NCBI RefSeq assembly: GCF_901933205.1
Contig: NC_044577.1
Location: forward strand, 9,559,321-9,623,320
Reading direction: 5' to 3'
DNA: 64,000 bases
From: Camarhynchus parvulus
Lineage: Eukaryota > Chordata > Aves > Passeriformes > Thraupidae
The notes below the pieces were generated by a model that saw only the letters and a program-made list of their open reading frames with translations, ran no database searches and was not told where the DNA came from. Made by a program: the position numbers and the translations under genes. Positions 25,683 to 37,500 of this stretch are shown here, piece after piece (the first letter of the stretch is position 1; every line of letters starts with the position of its first letter).

Positions 25683-28430
25683 GAAACTTTTGTGATAGGA
25701 GACAGCAGTGTGGAACCCCTGCAATTAAATGGCAACAGGTACCATACCTTGGGCTTTCTCCCCTTCTTTTGTGAAATCCCCAAACTTTGCCTGGGACCAT
25801 GCTGACAGATGAAGGGTGAGTTCTGTAAATCTTCCTGAACCAAATCACATCAGCCTCAAGTGCATCTCTTAATAGGTCAAGATGACCAAGTGCCCTATTG
25901 AAATGCAGATAGATTGGCCAATGACCAGTGCAAAAAGCCAAGGCTGGGTGGTCGCACAGCAAATTTTCTGGAAAAGTCTTCCTCTCTGCTTGATGCCATT
26001 CTTTGCTGAAAATCAGGATGAACTCTGTGTGACAACATATAAAAAACCAGATCACTAAATTACTTGAAGTAAACAAAGGTTTTGATGATACAGGTTGCTT
26101 TAAAAATATACCTGTGCCTTCAATGCAAGTGCAGCTTTCACATACTCTCTTTCCATCTGTCCAGGTGCATATTCCAACCTCATAAGAGATTGAAGGGGGG
26201 CTGGGTTTTTCTTCTGAGACATTTGTGGGAATTAAGATGGAAAATGTTTGAACAATACCCTTGTTCTTACTGGAACATTTCTTAATGGTGATAGTTCAGA
26301 GAAATCTTAGCAGAGTGTTGTCAGAAGTGTAAAATGAATCCAGGTAAAATAGCTTTTGCAAAGGTAGCAAATGTTTTTGGATTTCCTGTTATGGGGTATG
26401 CTTTCAAATCTTTGTAGGGGGAAATCAAAGAGACTGGAAGGAAAGAACCACCAGCCAAATACTTTTAGTGTTTATAAGAGGTGTGCAGAAGGTATATAAT
26501 TTGCTACAGCCTTTGCAAGCTTCATTAGAATGCAAAGACAAGGACCTAAAATTACCAATGTTTTTAGAATTATATTGCCTCATTTTTCACAGTTTTGGAG
26601 ACATTGGACACTTTTAAGCAGTTTGATGGGAGAGCTTTTAAATTTAGTGAAGTTCCCTGCAGTTGCTGTATGAGCAGGGAAGAGAATTCCTATAGTGAGT
26701 GCTACAGAAGTTGCCCATGGATATATTTGGTGCTGCCCAGGCTGATCCTGATGAGGTTGAGAAAAGCTGCAGGGCTTCTCCCAACAAGCACAGTGTGCCA
26801 CAAGAAACATGGGAAAGTAGAGTAGGAGTAGCTAAGGATGTGAGTCTGAGGGCAAGAATATGGCTTCTCTCCTTCCAACAGGATTGTTCTATGCTGATAA
26901 TGAAGTAATTTTTAAACCAGCTTTTTGCAACAGCTCACAAAAGAGCTGCTCTCCTCTCCTAACTGTTCTACTACTATTTAACAAAGTGGAAATCTCACTT
27001 TTCTTCTTCTGCAAGAAGCAATAGACCTGGCTTCCTCATAGTCTGCCTGCACCACACTTCCTTCTTTAATACATGTCACCCAAAGCTCATCTGTGTGGTT
27101 CTCCAAAACCCCTTGCCTACCTTCATATTATCATAGTCTCATTTGAAATGATTGGTTTCTGTAGTTAAACTTTATTTTTATCCCCTTAGGGATCTTATCT
27201 GTCCTACACTTGTGGCCCCATTTCCTCTTCTGGTGAGCCCCTGGAGTGCTTTATGCCTTTCCATGGAACAGTTTACAAGCTGCTTTTGAGGGCACAGCTG
27301 TCACTATAAGACTAAAACTGAATCCAAAATCAACTAAGTATAGCTGCTCCACAGGGAACCATCTTTACTGATAAGGCAAATAAATTACAGGAAAAAATAG
27401 AGATCTAGAACATAAGTCCTGTACAGCCAAGACCTGAACAATGGCTAAAACAAAACAAGGTTCAATACAGCCAGGGAAAAACCCAACCATGTGCAAACAA
27501 AGCAGTGCAGTTCAGGCAGCCTTGCCTTCCCTCCTGCCTAGGTGAGATGCAGTCTGGGGTTTTCCCTGCTGCCCAAAAGGCAGGATTACTGCTGAGTGCA
27601 CACTGGGGGTCACAAGAAGTCAGGGCTAGAGTCAGTAACGTGCCACACCAAATCCACCTCTAGCTGTGCCAAAAATGGGCATACAACAAAGGAATCCCAC
27701 AACTCCGAACTCTTGATTTAAAACTGGGGCCCTGTGATGAAGTAAACTCTATAGCTTCCCCCTGTTTAATGGGATTTGATGGGGGCAGGAGAACAGTAAA
27801 TGAAGAGCCAACTTTATTTCTATGCCTGCCATTTTCAAACAGTATGGAAATGAAAGCCCTGCAATGACTTTGGTGAGATGTGGAAGTCCAAAGAACAGAA
27901 AAGGAGCTGTAATAGAGGTACTAGGGAAGAACAACAAGCTTCAAGATGCCATGAGGCCCACAGCTGCAATATTGACTCAGGATAGGATAGACTGAATGTT
28001 TAGAATGTATGTTTAACTTTAAAAGTAGGCACTCATTTGCATTTTGTTGATATTAGGGTAAGATTTAGAAGATAAGAGCTGTACCCATTGTGCTGTTCTC
28101 TCTTTGTTAGCCTGCAGAGTGAGAAGGATGTTGGGGTTGGATATCATTTTACATTCCTCTTAATGAGTGTAGAGATGACTCATTTATTTCAAAGTCATTA
28201 ATATAATGGAAATAAGATTTTCCACCAAAAAAAAAGGCAGCAGGAGAACATGCAGACTCATTTTCTACACAGTTTTGCATGGGACCTAGCTAGTACAAGG
28301 GTTGTTCCCAAAATTATAAGTCAAATTATAAGTCAAATTATAAGATTTTCATTTTGCTTGATTCCTTTTCAAAATACTTTATGACCTTCCGCTTTAAAAC
28401 CAAAAAATTTTTCCCTCCTCTTCCTGAATG
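25683..28430. other. Intergenic, no gene recognised
   Basis: No exon or RNA gene is recognised. A 145-codon minus-strand frame (25,639-26,076) runs partly into the LTR and has no protein-like features. At 28,311-28,344 the 12-base unit AAATTATAAGTC is present nearly three times. Otherwise the sequence appears single-copy. Confidence 0.6.
28311..28344. repeat. Short tandem repeat, 12-bp unit, 2.8 copies
   Basis: AAATTATAAG occurs at 28,311, 28,323 and 28,335, separated each time by TC. The copies are identical, which implies recent slippage or expansion. Confidence 0.9.
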
Positions 28431-28493
28431 TCATACAATATTATGAATTGTTAAGGTTGGAGAGGACCTTTAAGACCATCAAGTCCAACTATC
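28431..28493 (-). mobile_element. CR1 LINE 3'-end fragment
   Basis: The + strand carries GTTAAGGTTGGAGAGGACCT followed by TTAAGACCATCAAGTCCAAC. This is the reverse complement of the avian CR1 3' end (ttggacttgatggtctt ... ccaacctt ...). The 3' terminus is at the left, near TCATACAATATTATGAATTG, a decayed version of the terminal octamer repeats. The copy is strongly 5'-truncated and ends at the right in unique sequence. Confidence 0.85.
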
Positions 28494-29425
28494 ATAGAAA
28501 AATAATATTCAAGAATTTAGGGAAAATGGACAGGCTGCTCCCGCATTCAGTGCCTGCCCTGATCCAAAATTAGCTCCACCAGGAATGTCCATGTCTTCCC
28601 CTTTCTAGTTTGAAGAGCTGTCAATAGAGCCAATACGTGCTAGGAACTCTAAGGAAGCTGGGCACAATCAGTAGGTGTAAACCTATACCACAGCCAGATA
28701 CTTAGATGCTGGGGCTGAAGGGTCCAAATGGCATTTATGAGCTTCTATCAAAAACTTTTAACTTGGCCAAACTTGGATGGTTTTTTTTTTCTTCTCTTGA
28801 AACAGCACAGGATCCCTCCTTGACATGTTTCTCTCATTTGTTTTGTACATACAGACAATTGTTACCATAATTCTTGGTAAATAGCTAGAACTGGCAGAGC
28901 TTTACACACATACTCACCCACACTCTTAAAAATAAAAGTCCCAAATCAGCCATGTACTGGGCATGGAATGTTCAAGCCCAAATGATAAACATTTATGTGC
29001 CTTGTGAGACAGGGGTGATGAGCAAGCACATTAATACATTTTAACATAGAAGCTTTGACATTAGCCATTTCAGATTAGGCTTTATCTCTTGTGTTCACTT
29101 ACCTGTTATGAGACTGGCTAAGTGAGAGGGACAAATGAGATTTTATTCTTGGAGGGTTTACATCCTAACATCTGAAATGCAGGATGCTTTTAAAGAGTGT
29201 TTAGTACATACTGGAAAATAGTATAAAACACTGTATCTGTTTCTCTGTAACTTCATATGAAATATTATTAATCTTGTGAAATAGTAATAATAAGATTTTA
29301 TTTCCTTTGTTTTGGTTCATCATCATTAATAAAATGTATGTAGGTCAAACTAGATTTTTATTGACAATTGCATAACCTTATAGAGTTGCTACTGGCTTAA
29401 AATAAGCAATTATCCTCCCAGCCTC

Positions 29426-29449
29426 TTTTTTTTTTTTTTTTTTTTTTTT
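29426..29449. repeat. Homopolymer of 24 T
   Basis: An uninterrupted run of 24 T follows GCCTC and precedes AATTAATGAAG. It could be the antisense trace of a poly(A) tail, but the sequence to its right shows no recognisable retroposed transcript. Confidence 0.95.
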
Positions 29450-29828
29450 AATTAATGAAGACCTAGGAAAAAGCAAGTTTTCAGCATATTCTTGGCTGGA
29501 CTTTTAGAGATGGCAAGATAAAAGTAGCAAAAACTCTTAACATTAGTAAAGGAAGCTATTAATCTACCATACCACAGAATTTATCAAATGAGTGAGCGGA
29601 ATATAGAGGTGGAAGAAATATGGAGTACCAGATACTCTGAAATGTGGTGCTGTTGGAAATGGTGCAAAGGTAGTAGAGATGGTGAATAATTAGACATTAG
29701 TAAGGTATAATTTCTTTGTGTTTTAGAAGGGATAGCACAGAGGCAGGAATCAGCTGGAAGTACTGTACTGGGTATATATTCCTGTGCAGGTTAATTAATA
29801 ATTGTTTTTCCTAATGACACACCACACT

Positions 29829-29916
29829 GTTACTGTGCACAGAGTGCTGTGCAGGCCAGCAGGATTACTTCTTCAGGTAATCCTGCTGGCCTGCACAGCA
29901 CTCTGTGCGCAGTAAC
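29829..29916. repeat. Long near-perfect inverted repeat (40-bp stem, 8-base loop)
   Basis: The left arm at 29,829-29,868 starts GTTACTGTGCACAGAGTGCT and ends GGCCAGCAGGATTAC. The right arm at 29,877-29,916 is its reverse complement except for one position (GTGCAC against GTGCGC). That mismatch would be a U-G wobble in a + strand transcript. The loop is TTCTTCAG. No stem this long is expected by chance, and the arms must have formed or been homogenised recently, or been conserved by pairing. Possible readings are a microRNA-like or hairpin-RNA precursor, a template-switch foldback, or a DNA foldback element. A further partial copy, CAGGCCAGCA, follows at 29,928-29,937. No surrounding gene or transposon explains it. 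Confidence 0.95.
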
Positions 29917-32900
29917 TGAGTCTCAAGCAGGCCAGCACACCTTGTGCCCATTTGAAGCCTCCAGGTTTTTGTGTTGCTCAGAGAACATGGCTTCTTATAC
30001 AGCCTGGCCCATCAAGAGAACACAAAAACTCCCCCATTACTGTTTAGGAAGTGAATTTTCTGCAGAAATGAAAACAGGATGTAAACTAACACATGTTCTG
30101 CAGCACAAAATGTACTTCCACTGAAAATCCCCTGCGGGAGTGTACACAGATTTGGGCCAGAGGGAATCTTGATAGATGGAGCAGTTAGTTCCCCTTTCTC
30201 TTTCCAGTTTCTCTGTAGGAGAGCAAAGCTTTGAGGGATTATCTATCATAGCCGATGCAGTGGGGAGGAAAGGAGATGTGGAAGAGATGTTTATTGTAAG
30301 AACTGAGTGAACATACATATTATCTCTAGCGCTACAGCATCCCATTTCCTGTATTCAAATATTTATTAACATTACAACTGAGCCACAGATGTTCAGTTGA
30401 AATGTTGGTGTAAGGAAATTAGAAGGCTGGAGTCAATAATCTTCCAGTTTACAAGTTTTAGGGAAATAAATTAAGGATAGTGGAGAATGAAGACAAAATT
30501 GGGCCAGTACTAAAGAGAGTATGGGAGTCGCACATGGACAACAATCCAGGAATCTCAGGCAGAGCAGGAAATTACCTTGAAGGTCTTGGGACTCCTGTTC
30601 CAGTGAAGTAATGGAAATGGACATGGAGAAGTATTTAACTCCTTGACCTACAGGTGACTTGAACCTTGCTATTACTGCAGCTAGTGGTGACCTACTGACA
30701 TGAAGCTCACAAAAGATGCAGCAACATGGTCATGGCTCAGAGAGAAAACAGATTTCTGCAGCAGGAAGGGAATCAAGATCTTCAGAGGTGGCACTGGTGG
30801 TCAAGGGAAGGACAGAAAGCAAAAGAGAAAAAGGAGAGCACACAAATGACCTGATGATGGTAAAAGCAGCACTCTAGGTTCACATTAGAGTCTACATGAC
30901 AAACACAGCAGTGAAAAAAATCTTACCAGTGACCCACTGAAGGAACAAAAGTCTTAATCGGAGCCTGAAACAACTACAAAAAAACAAGAGCAGTTGAAAG
31001 TGATGTGTTGGCATGTGTGAAGTCTTGAATTGTTCCTTCATTTTCCACCCTCATCAGTCAGATTCCTTTCCTTCTGGTCTTGCTTGCCCACTCTCCTCTT
31101 CCCAGCAGAATTCCTTTGTGGCCACAAATAATTAGTCAAGTTTCCTTATTATCAATTCTCTCATTATCTGATCTTCTTTTAATCTTGCAGCTGAAAAATT
31201 ATAATATGGCAGGATATCATATGTGTAGGGCTTTTTCTTGTCATGGTTTGGGGCGCGTGAGGTTTTTTTATGGGCTTGGTTTTTAGGGGTTTTTTTAATA
31301 CAAGGCACATGCAGATTATCTTGTCTCACATTAGTTCTGCTTGGTGCAAACCAAAATATTCAGCACTAGATAGTGGCCTGATCTGAACACTGCTGCATGC
31401 AGCTGGCTTTTGATTCAGTGTCAGTGTAACTGAGGAGAATGAGCTCCTCTCCAGAGATGTATATTTACATCATTAGCATCTAGACAAGCCAGCTGAGATC
31501 AGCTCACTCTTTCTCTAAATACTATGCTCTGTACAAAGCAAGGCCATAAAACCTTTGCAATATGAAGATCAAAGACAATCAGCCCCTAATTAATGTGTTG
31601 GGGAGCAGGCTGCAAGTTGAAAATCTGAAATATGAGAAAGCAAGTCTTTGTTCACAGACTGGCTGAACTGTGGTTTCGGCACACAGCAAAATTACATTTG
31701 CCAGCTGTCTGGCAAATGACTCACAGTAATATCTACATTGACACTTTTTATTTGGCTGTGTAGTCAGGTAATGCAGCTTAGACAGAATCTCTGTGGAAAA
31801 AAAGCATACTGTGTCTTGGAAGAAATCTACTTCCATTTAGAAACACTGATAGCATCAAGGAAACTGAATTGACAAATCATTTTATTGACTCTTCAATATA
31901 AAACTCAAATGAGAACTGAAAGTCTTAGAGCATTAGAGAAATAAATTCTGGTGGTTTTTTTACTGAAACATGGGATATATTGTGGCAGCACCTCAAGCAC
32001 AGGCTCTGAAGCTTCCTGGGATACAGTATGAGTTTTATGGTCAGAACAGGTGTACAGGGAGAACTAAAAGTCATCTCTTAAGCTGAACACTCCTAACTAG
32101 ATGGAGTTCATTTCACTGCTTCTCTCTGCAGTGAACAAGGCACATACACATATTTTACTCTCCACGTTACAAACTTGGGGCCTTTAGAGAAATGGTGTGT
32201 GCAAGGGACTGGGCAGTGAAAATCCAACACATTTAGTTGGGGAACAGATGGGCAGACACTTCAGTCCATAGGCTTTGAAGAGTTCCATGCATGCTTATTT
32301 TATGCGGATCAATAATCTTGTTTGCTTCACTGAGTACCTCCTATGTAAAGCTCTGTAAATCTGTGTGTGCAAGTAAAATGCCTTCTGCTGATCCTGCAGG
32401 GACTGTCTGCCCCTGTTGTAGGGCAAAGCTGCCTGCAAGCCTGTATCACTGCCTTTAATCCTCTGTGTCTATGTGCATTGTTATGTGACAGCACTGCATC
32501 CCTGTGAGCATTCCAAAGCATTTATCCACTTCTGAGAACACTGTACTGCTGACCTAATGGTAAGCACACAGAAATGTGGAGAAATGAGCTGCTGAACTAC
32601 AGGTTAAAAGATTTAATAAACAGGAATTTTCACAGTCAAGTTGCAATAAATATTGTGGGCTTCAGTAACAGCAGATTGAACCTTACTGTGGTGTGAAACC
32701 TAACTGCAGTGTATTTTAAAATATCATGAGGTACCATCAGCAGTAATTCTTGCTAAAGTTGCACTGGAAGAGGTGAATAAAGTTTAGTAATTGGGCCTTT
32801 ACTCAAAATGTAAACATATGATTTAACAGATTGATGGAACAGATTATAGACATAAATAAACCTGGATCATGTTACTTCTTTAGAATATTAACTGAGGTTA

Positions 32901-34477
32901 ACAAATGCTGCATGAAGAAAAAGAAATAGCCTGGGATCCCACTGTCAGCAGTTTAAAATGTATTCACTGCTAGTCTCGTGACAAGCATACAACCAACCCA
33001 GCTGGACCTGGGGCTCTCAATTGTGTTGGCATTGTGATTGTTGGAAACTGAATTCCAGGCCCATCTCCCTGCTGCTGCCATGCCATAAAGGGGCAATTTT
33101 TATATCCAACTCATAAAGCATTTGTCATCCTCTAGATGTTAAAGAATTTTAGCAAGTGATGTGTGAGTTTAGAACGTCAGGATAAATAAGGTATGAGCTT
33201 GGAAAGAAATAAACTTTAAAATGCCTTCTAGCTTTTTGACTCCAAAGGACTTGAAGCAAGGAAACAACAACAATCACATCCTGTTTTGTCACTTAGTCAT
33301 GTCAAGTGCCAGTAGCCATTACCATTCCTTCAGCCTTTCTGTCCATATTCCCAGCTGTTCCCATCCTTAATTAAGTCAAACATGCTGCCTCTATTTAGAA
33401 CCTCTGTAGTTATAATTCAGCCCTTAATACCAGTAATTAATCACACCTTCTTGAAATTCATCTCTCCACTGGAAATGGCATTGCTCACCAGACTTTGCTT
33501 TTAATTTTTGCTCTTGTCTCTTTCTATATCTATTTGATTTGTTTTATGAGTAGCAATACTTTATGGATATGGGCTGAGAAGTAAAAGTAATTTTAAGTGC
33601 AGGAGAATTTAATTCAAGGAACTGAATTTTCAAACTTAACTAGTGATGGATTGTAAGGGGTTTGTGGGTTTTTTTGTTGTTCTAAGTATTGAAATGCTCC
33701 ATAATATTTGGTTCATTTCTGTTTCACAAATAATGTTTTATCAAGAAAAGTTAAGAGACCAAATAGTTTACAAAAGTATAATAACCAACTGTGTTTAGAA
33801 TTGCTCATTATCTGTAAAGCAAAGTGGGAAACTCTGAGGGACTAGTTTTTAAATTAACTACCTGAGCCATGTGATCTAGCAAAGCCTCCAAAAAATGAAA
33901 AATATGCTTAATCTGGTAATGACTTTTTTGATCTCTTACTACCAAAGCAACATAATTAGTGTTGATTTCTGGAAAGTTTCTCTTTGAAATCCACTTAACT
34001 TTACTCTCAGTAACATGCACAAATTCTCCCTTAAACCTCTATAGCAAATGTTAAGGCTGAGATTTCTGAGTCCAGTAAAGCCCAATGCCTACTGCAATCT
34101 AGTTGTAACAAATAGACTTGCACAGAAGGCCTAGCCCAACATGCTTCAATTAAAGACACATTTTGACTTGACTGTGGCTGTAGCTTCAATGACAGGAAGC
34201 AGTGATGTTTGAAACACAACTCAATAATTTATTGCCAGCATTAAATCTTCCTGACACCTTGAAGTTCCTCTTGTTCCCCGCCCCTCATCTGCTGCAGCTC
34301 TTGAAAAGAGCCGGAAGGATCAATGCAGAGAGCGGCACCTCCAGCCTTGGGCCCATCTCCCTGCAACTGAGGTTATTAAGTTCTTCTCAAACTACAATGA
34401 ACTTGGCCGGGGGCAGCTTTCCATATCCAGCATCAGAATATCTCCTGTTGTACCATACTTCCATCTAGACCTGCCAA

Positions 34478-34504
34478 GGGTAGGGGTTTTGGGTTGGGAT
34501 GGGG
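34478..34504 (+). repeat. Canonical G-quadruplex motif
   Basis: Five G-runs of three or four lie at 34,478-34,480, 34,483-34,486, 34,491-34,493, 34,496-34,498 and 34,501-34,504. They are separated by TA, TTTT, TT and AT, so every loop is 2-4 bases. This satisfies the standard quadruplex pattern on the + strand. It sits in AT-rich desert sequence, not in a promoter island. Confidence 0.85.
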
Positions 34505-37500
34505 TTTTTGCACTCAGCTTGGCGGTCAGGGTGTGTTATTGGTACTGCAGAGAAAGGGATAACCATGGTTAGTCAGTGTTTGAACACCTCAGCCATGTCG
34601 TTAACTCACATCATTAGCTTGCTTTTCTAGCTGGTGTGGGGGAAAGGTTCTCCTTGTACTCTGTATCCAGCCTCTGTTTTGGAGTTACTGCATGGTGCTG
34701 GTGCTGTGGCATTGACACCTCTTACATCATAACTTATTCTGCCATTCCTAGTTTTTCTTCGGTGGAGTTTTTTGGGGTTGGTTTCCTTTTTTTTTTCCCC
34801 TTAGTGATGCTGGCTTGCTCTCAGCTTTGTTGATGGCCTGTAATTAGCTGTAGGTTTTCAGTAGCTTTATATGGACCTACAGTTAGCTTGGACTCTTAGC
34901 ATCATAATTCAAAATAGTCTATCCTTAGCTCTCCTAATAGCTTCTCGTAAATGAGTTCATGTATATGTCACCTAATAATTATACATAATATATATTGAGT
35001 AAACCTGGCAGTATAGCTACTCACAGCTTCTTCTAGACTCTCCAATGAAAATAGCTTTATTCTTTGTAATTTTGGGGGCGTAGTTTGGAGGTTTTGAGTT
35101 GGGTTTTTGGTTTCAGTTATGTTTCAGTTTTGTTTGTTTGGGTTTTTTTAATGATCCTGCTAATCTGTTGTTGTTAAATCCAGATGATGCTGGTACATGT
35201 GACAGCCACTGAATGTGAGTGAAGCTATTTCTGTGTTCTTACTTTACTTTGTTTCAGTCCAACATCACTATAAGCTGGTAGTTTTCCCACCTATGATCAC
35301 AGATGCAGAGAGTTAAGGCAATACCTCCATATTTTCCCACTGCACTTGGGTCCAACTTGCAGGTACTTTCCACACAGTTAATGGTGCCCAGTTCTAAGCT
35401 GAATGCTTATCTTCAACCCAGCATTCAGGGCAACTGTTTTGAATGGTAAAGCTTCCAGCATCAAAAGAAATCATGTGCATGTGTTTGTGTGTGGCCATCA
35501 CTTGTTTGCTGTCTGGCACACACATCCATATGCCACTTTACATCAGTTTTTGTGCTTAAACATTCCACATAAACTCTCACCTAACAACGGTCATGAGCTG
35601 CGGAGCTCCCATCCATAGCTAACATTAGCACATCTCATAGCTGAAGAGTTACTCAGATTTTGTTTGGGCCCACCTCAAAAAAGTCCATCCTAAGAGAAAT
35701 TTTCCACATTTTTTCTGCTGCCACTCCCCCAGAGCATTTACAGTGTTTGCTTACCTTGGGCCTCAGGAGGGAAGCAGTCTTTCCAGACAAGCTGCTGTGT
35801 TAGGCTTTAATCAGTTGTTGGGAGGAGCCATAGTTAAAACTTTTACCTTTTTCCTAGATTGATGACCTCCTGGCTTTCCTTCTTTCTTTGTTTCTTGCTT
35901 ACAATCCCAAATGTGTGGCTTTGGATCCGCTGAAAGGTACAGAGGGCTTTGGAGGCCCACGTAGCAAAGATTAAGGACACTTCAGCAGACTTCAATTTAG
36001 GAACTAAAGAGAATAGCAAAGGTTAATCAGGAGACTGCTTTTATCAAAAGTTTTATAGTCTGTACTGGTGAAAGTCTAAAACATATAAACTGATCAATAG
36101 CTTTAAAAGCTGGATGTATTGTCTTGCTTGGGAGCTTTTTCCAAAACAGTCCTTTCCAAAAGCAGAGGATAACTTTGGAAACTGCAGACAAGCTTCCTAG
36201 AGCTCCATCCAGTCTGTAGCAGGGCTAGTACTTATTCTATCTTCTTTCTGTTTTGGACATGCTAGAAGGAGATTGAGAGCCTAAAGTTACATTTCTGCAG
36301 AACTATCAGCATAATTTTCTATGCTCCAACAAGGCACTTCTACTGCCTCTCTTGGACCGTGACACTGATTTAACTCCAGCTGCTTTAGCGTGACAGGCAA
36401 GACCTTCTTATTGACAGATATTGGTGCTTACTATAAGAAAATACATACTTCATAAAATAAAGATGATAATCATAAACTTGGGGAAACAGCTGGGGGGGAT
36501 AACAAAAGGTTTCTAAGTGAGTGGAAGAAAATGTCTTTTCCACTGGAAGATATTTCACTTTTTACCCGAAATTACCAAATTCTTTCCAGTCTGTAACCAG
36601 AGTAGCCCCAACTCAGATCTGTTGCCTGTACCATCCTCTCTGACCCCTACATCCAGTCACAGCCAAAGGCAGTGAGGAACAGCTACTGGACCAGTCCTAC
36701 AGAGCCACATTTGCTCAGCTGCTCTGCCTTCTACTCCAGTACTGCCCTCAGGATCTCTGCACTATGTTCCAGTATGTAATGTAGATAAGGCAGCAAATCA
36801 TCACACTGCCTCATCTTAAAGGGGAGGCTTTTCCAATTCAGGATCGTTGATTGCTTTGTCCCAAATGCTTGTTTCCCTTGTCCTTTTTTCCTAACTCAAA
36901 AGTTGGAATCATTGTCAGGAATCCATTCCTTCAGAAAAGGACAAGGTAAATATACAGTGCTGCTAAATCTAGTGACCTCCATAAACTTCTTATGAACACA
37001 TGTAGTTTGCAGGAATGCTTTTTAATTCAGCTGATTAAAGAGCTTGTAAACAGATAATGCTCAAACTGTGTGTATGCATGGGTGTAGGTTTTAAGGATGG
37101 AAGAGAGCATAAAAAATTATTAAACTATACAAGTATTTTAACTAGACTTTACAAACTACTTTCACGTTGGACTTGGGCCCAGAGTGTAACCATATTATGA
37201 TTTCTTGGCATGAAACTACAGCTCTGATGGCTTAATTCTTCTGTGAATGACTAACACTTTACCAAAAACTTTGTTTTAACACAGAAGAATGGGTGACCTT
37301 CAAACAAATCATTTTTCGGTACCTGAGAACCTGGCTAGGAACAGTGCAGGAAGCACATGGAGCTGGGCAGTGTACCATGAACATCATCCCTTCCTTTTAT
37401 CCTGCCCCTCATGCCATCCTCAGGCCCTCTCTGATTGGTGTCACTGCAGGGAAGTATCTCCACCTTTCTCTTTGTGAGAACAAAGGGCTTCACTACGTGT

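Noticed and set aside
25639..26076. 145-codon minus-strand open frame next to the probable LTR
   Set aside because: It reads into the LTR on the opposite strand and shows no retroviral or cellular motif.
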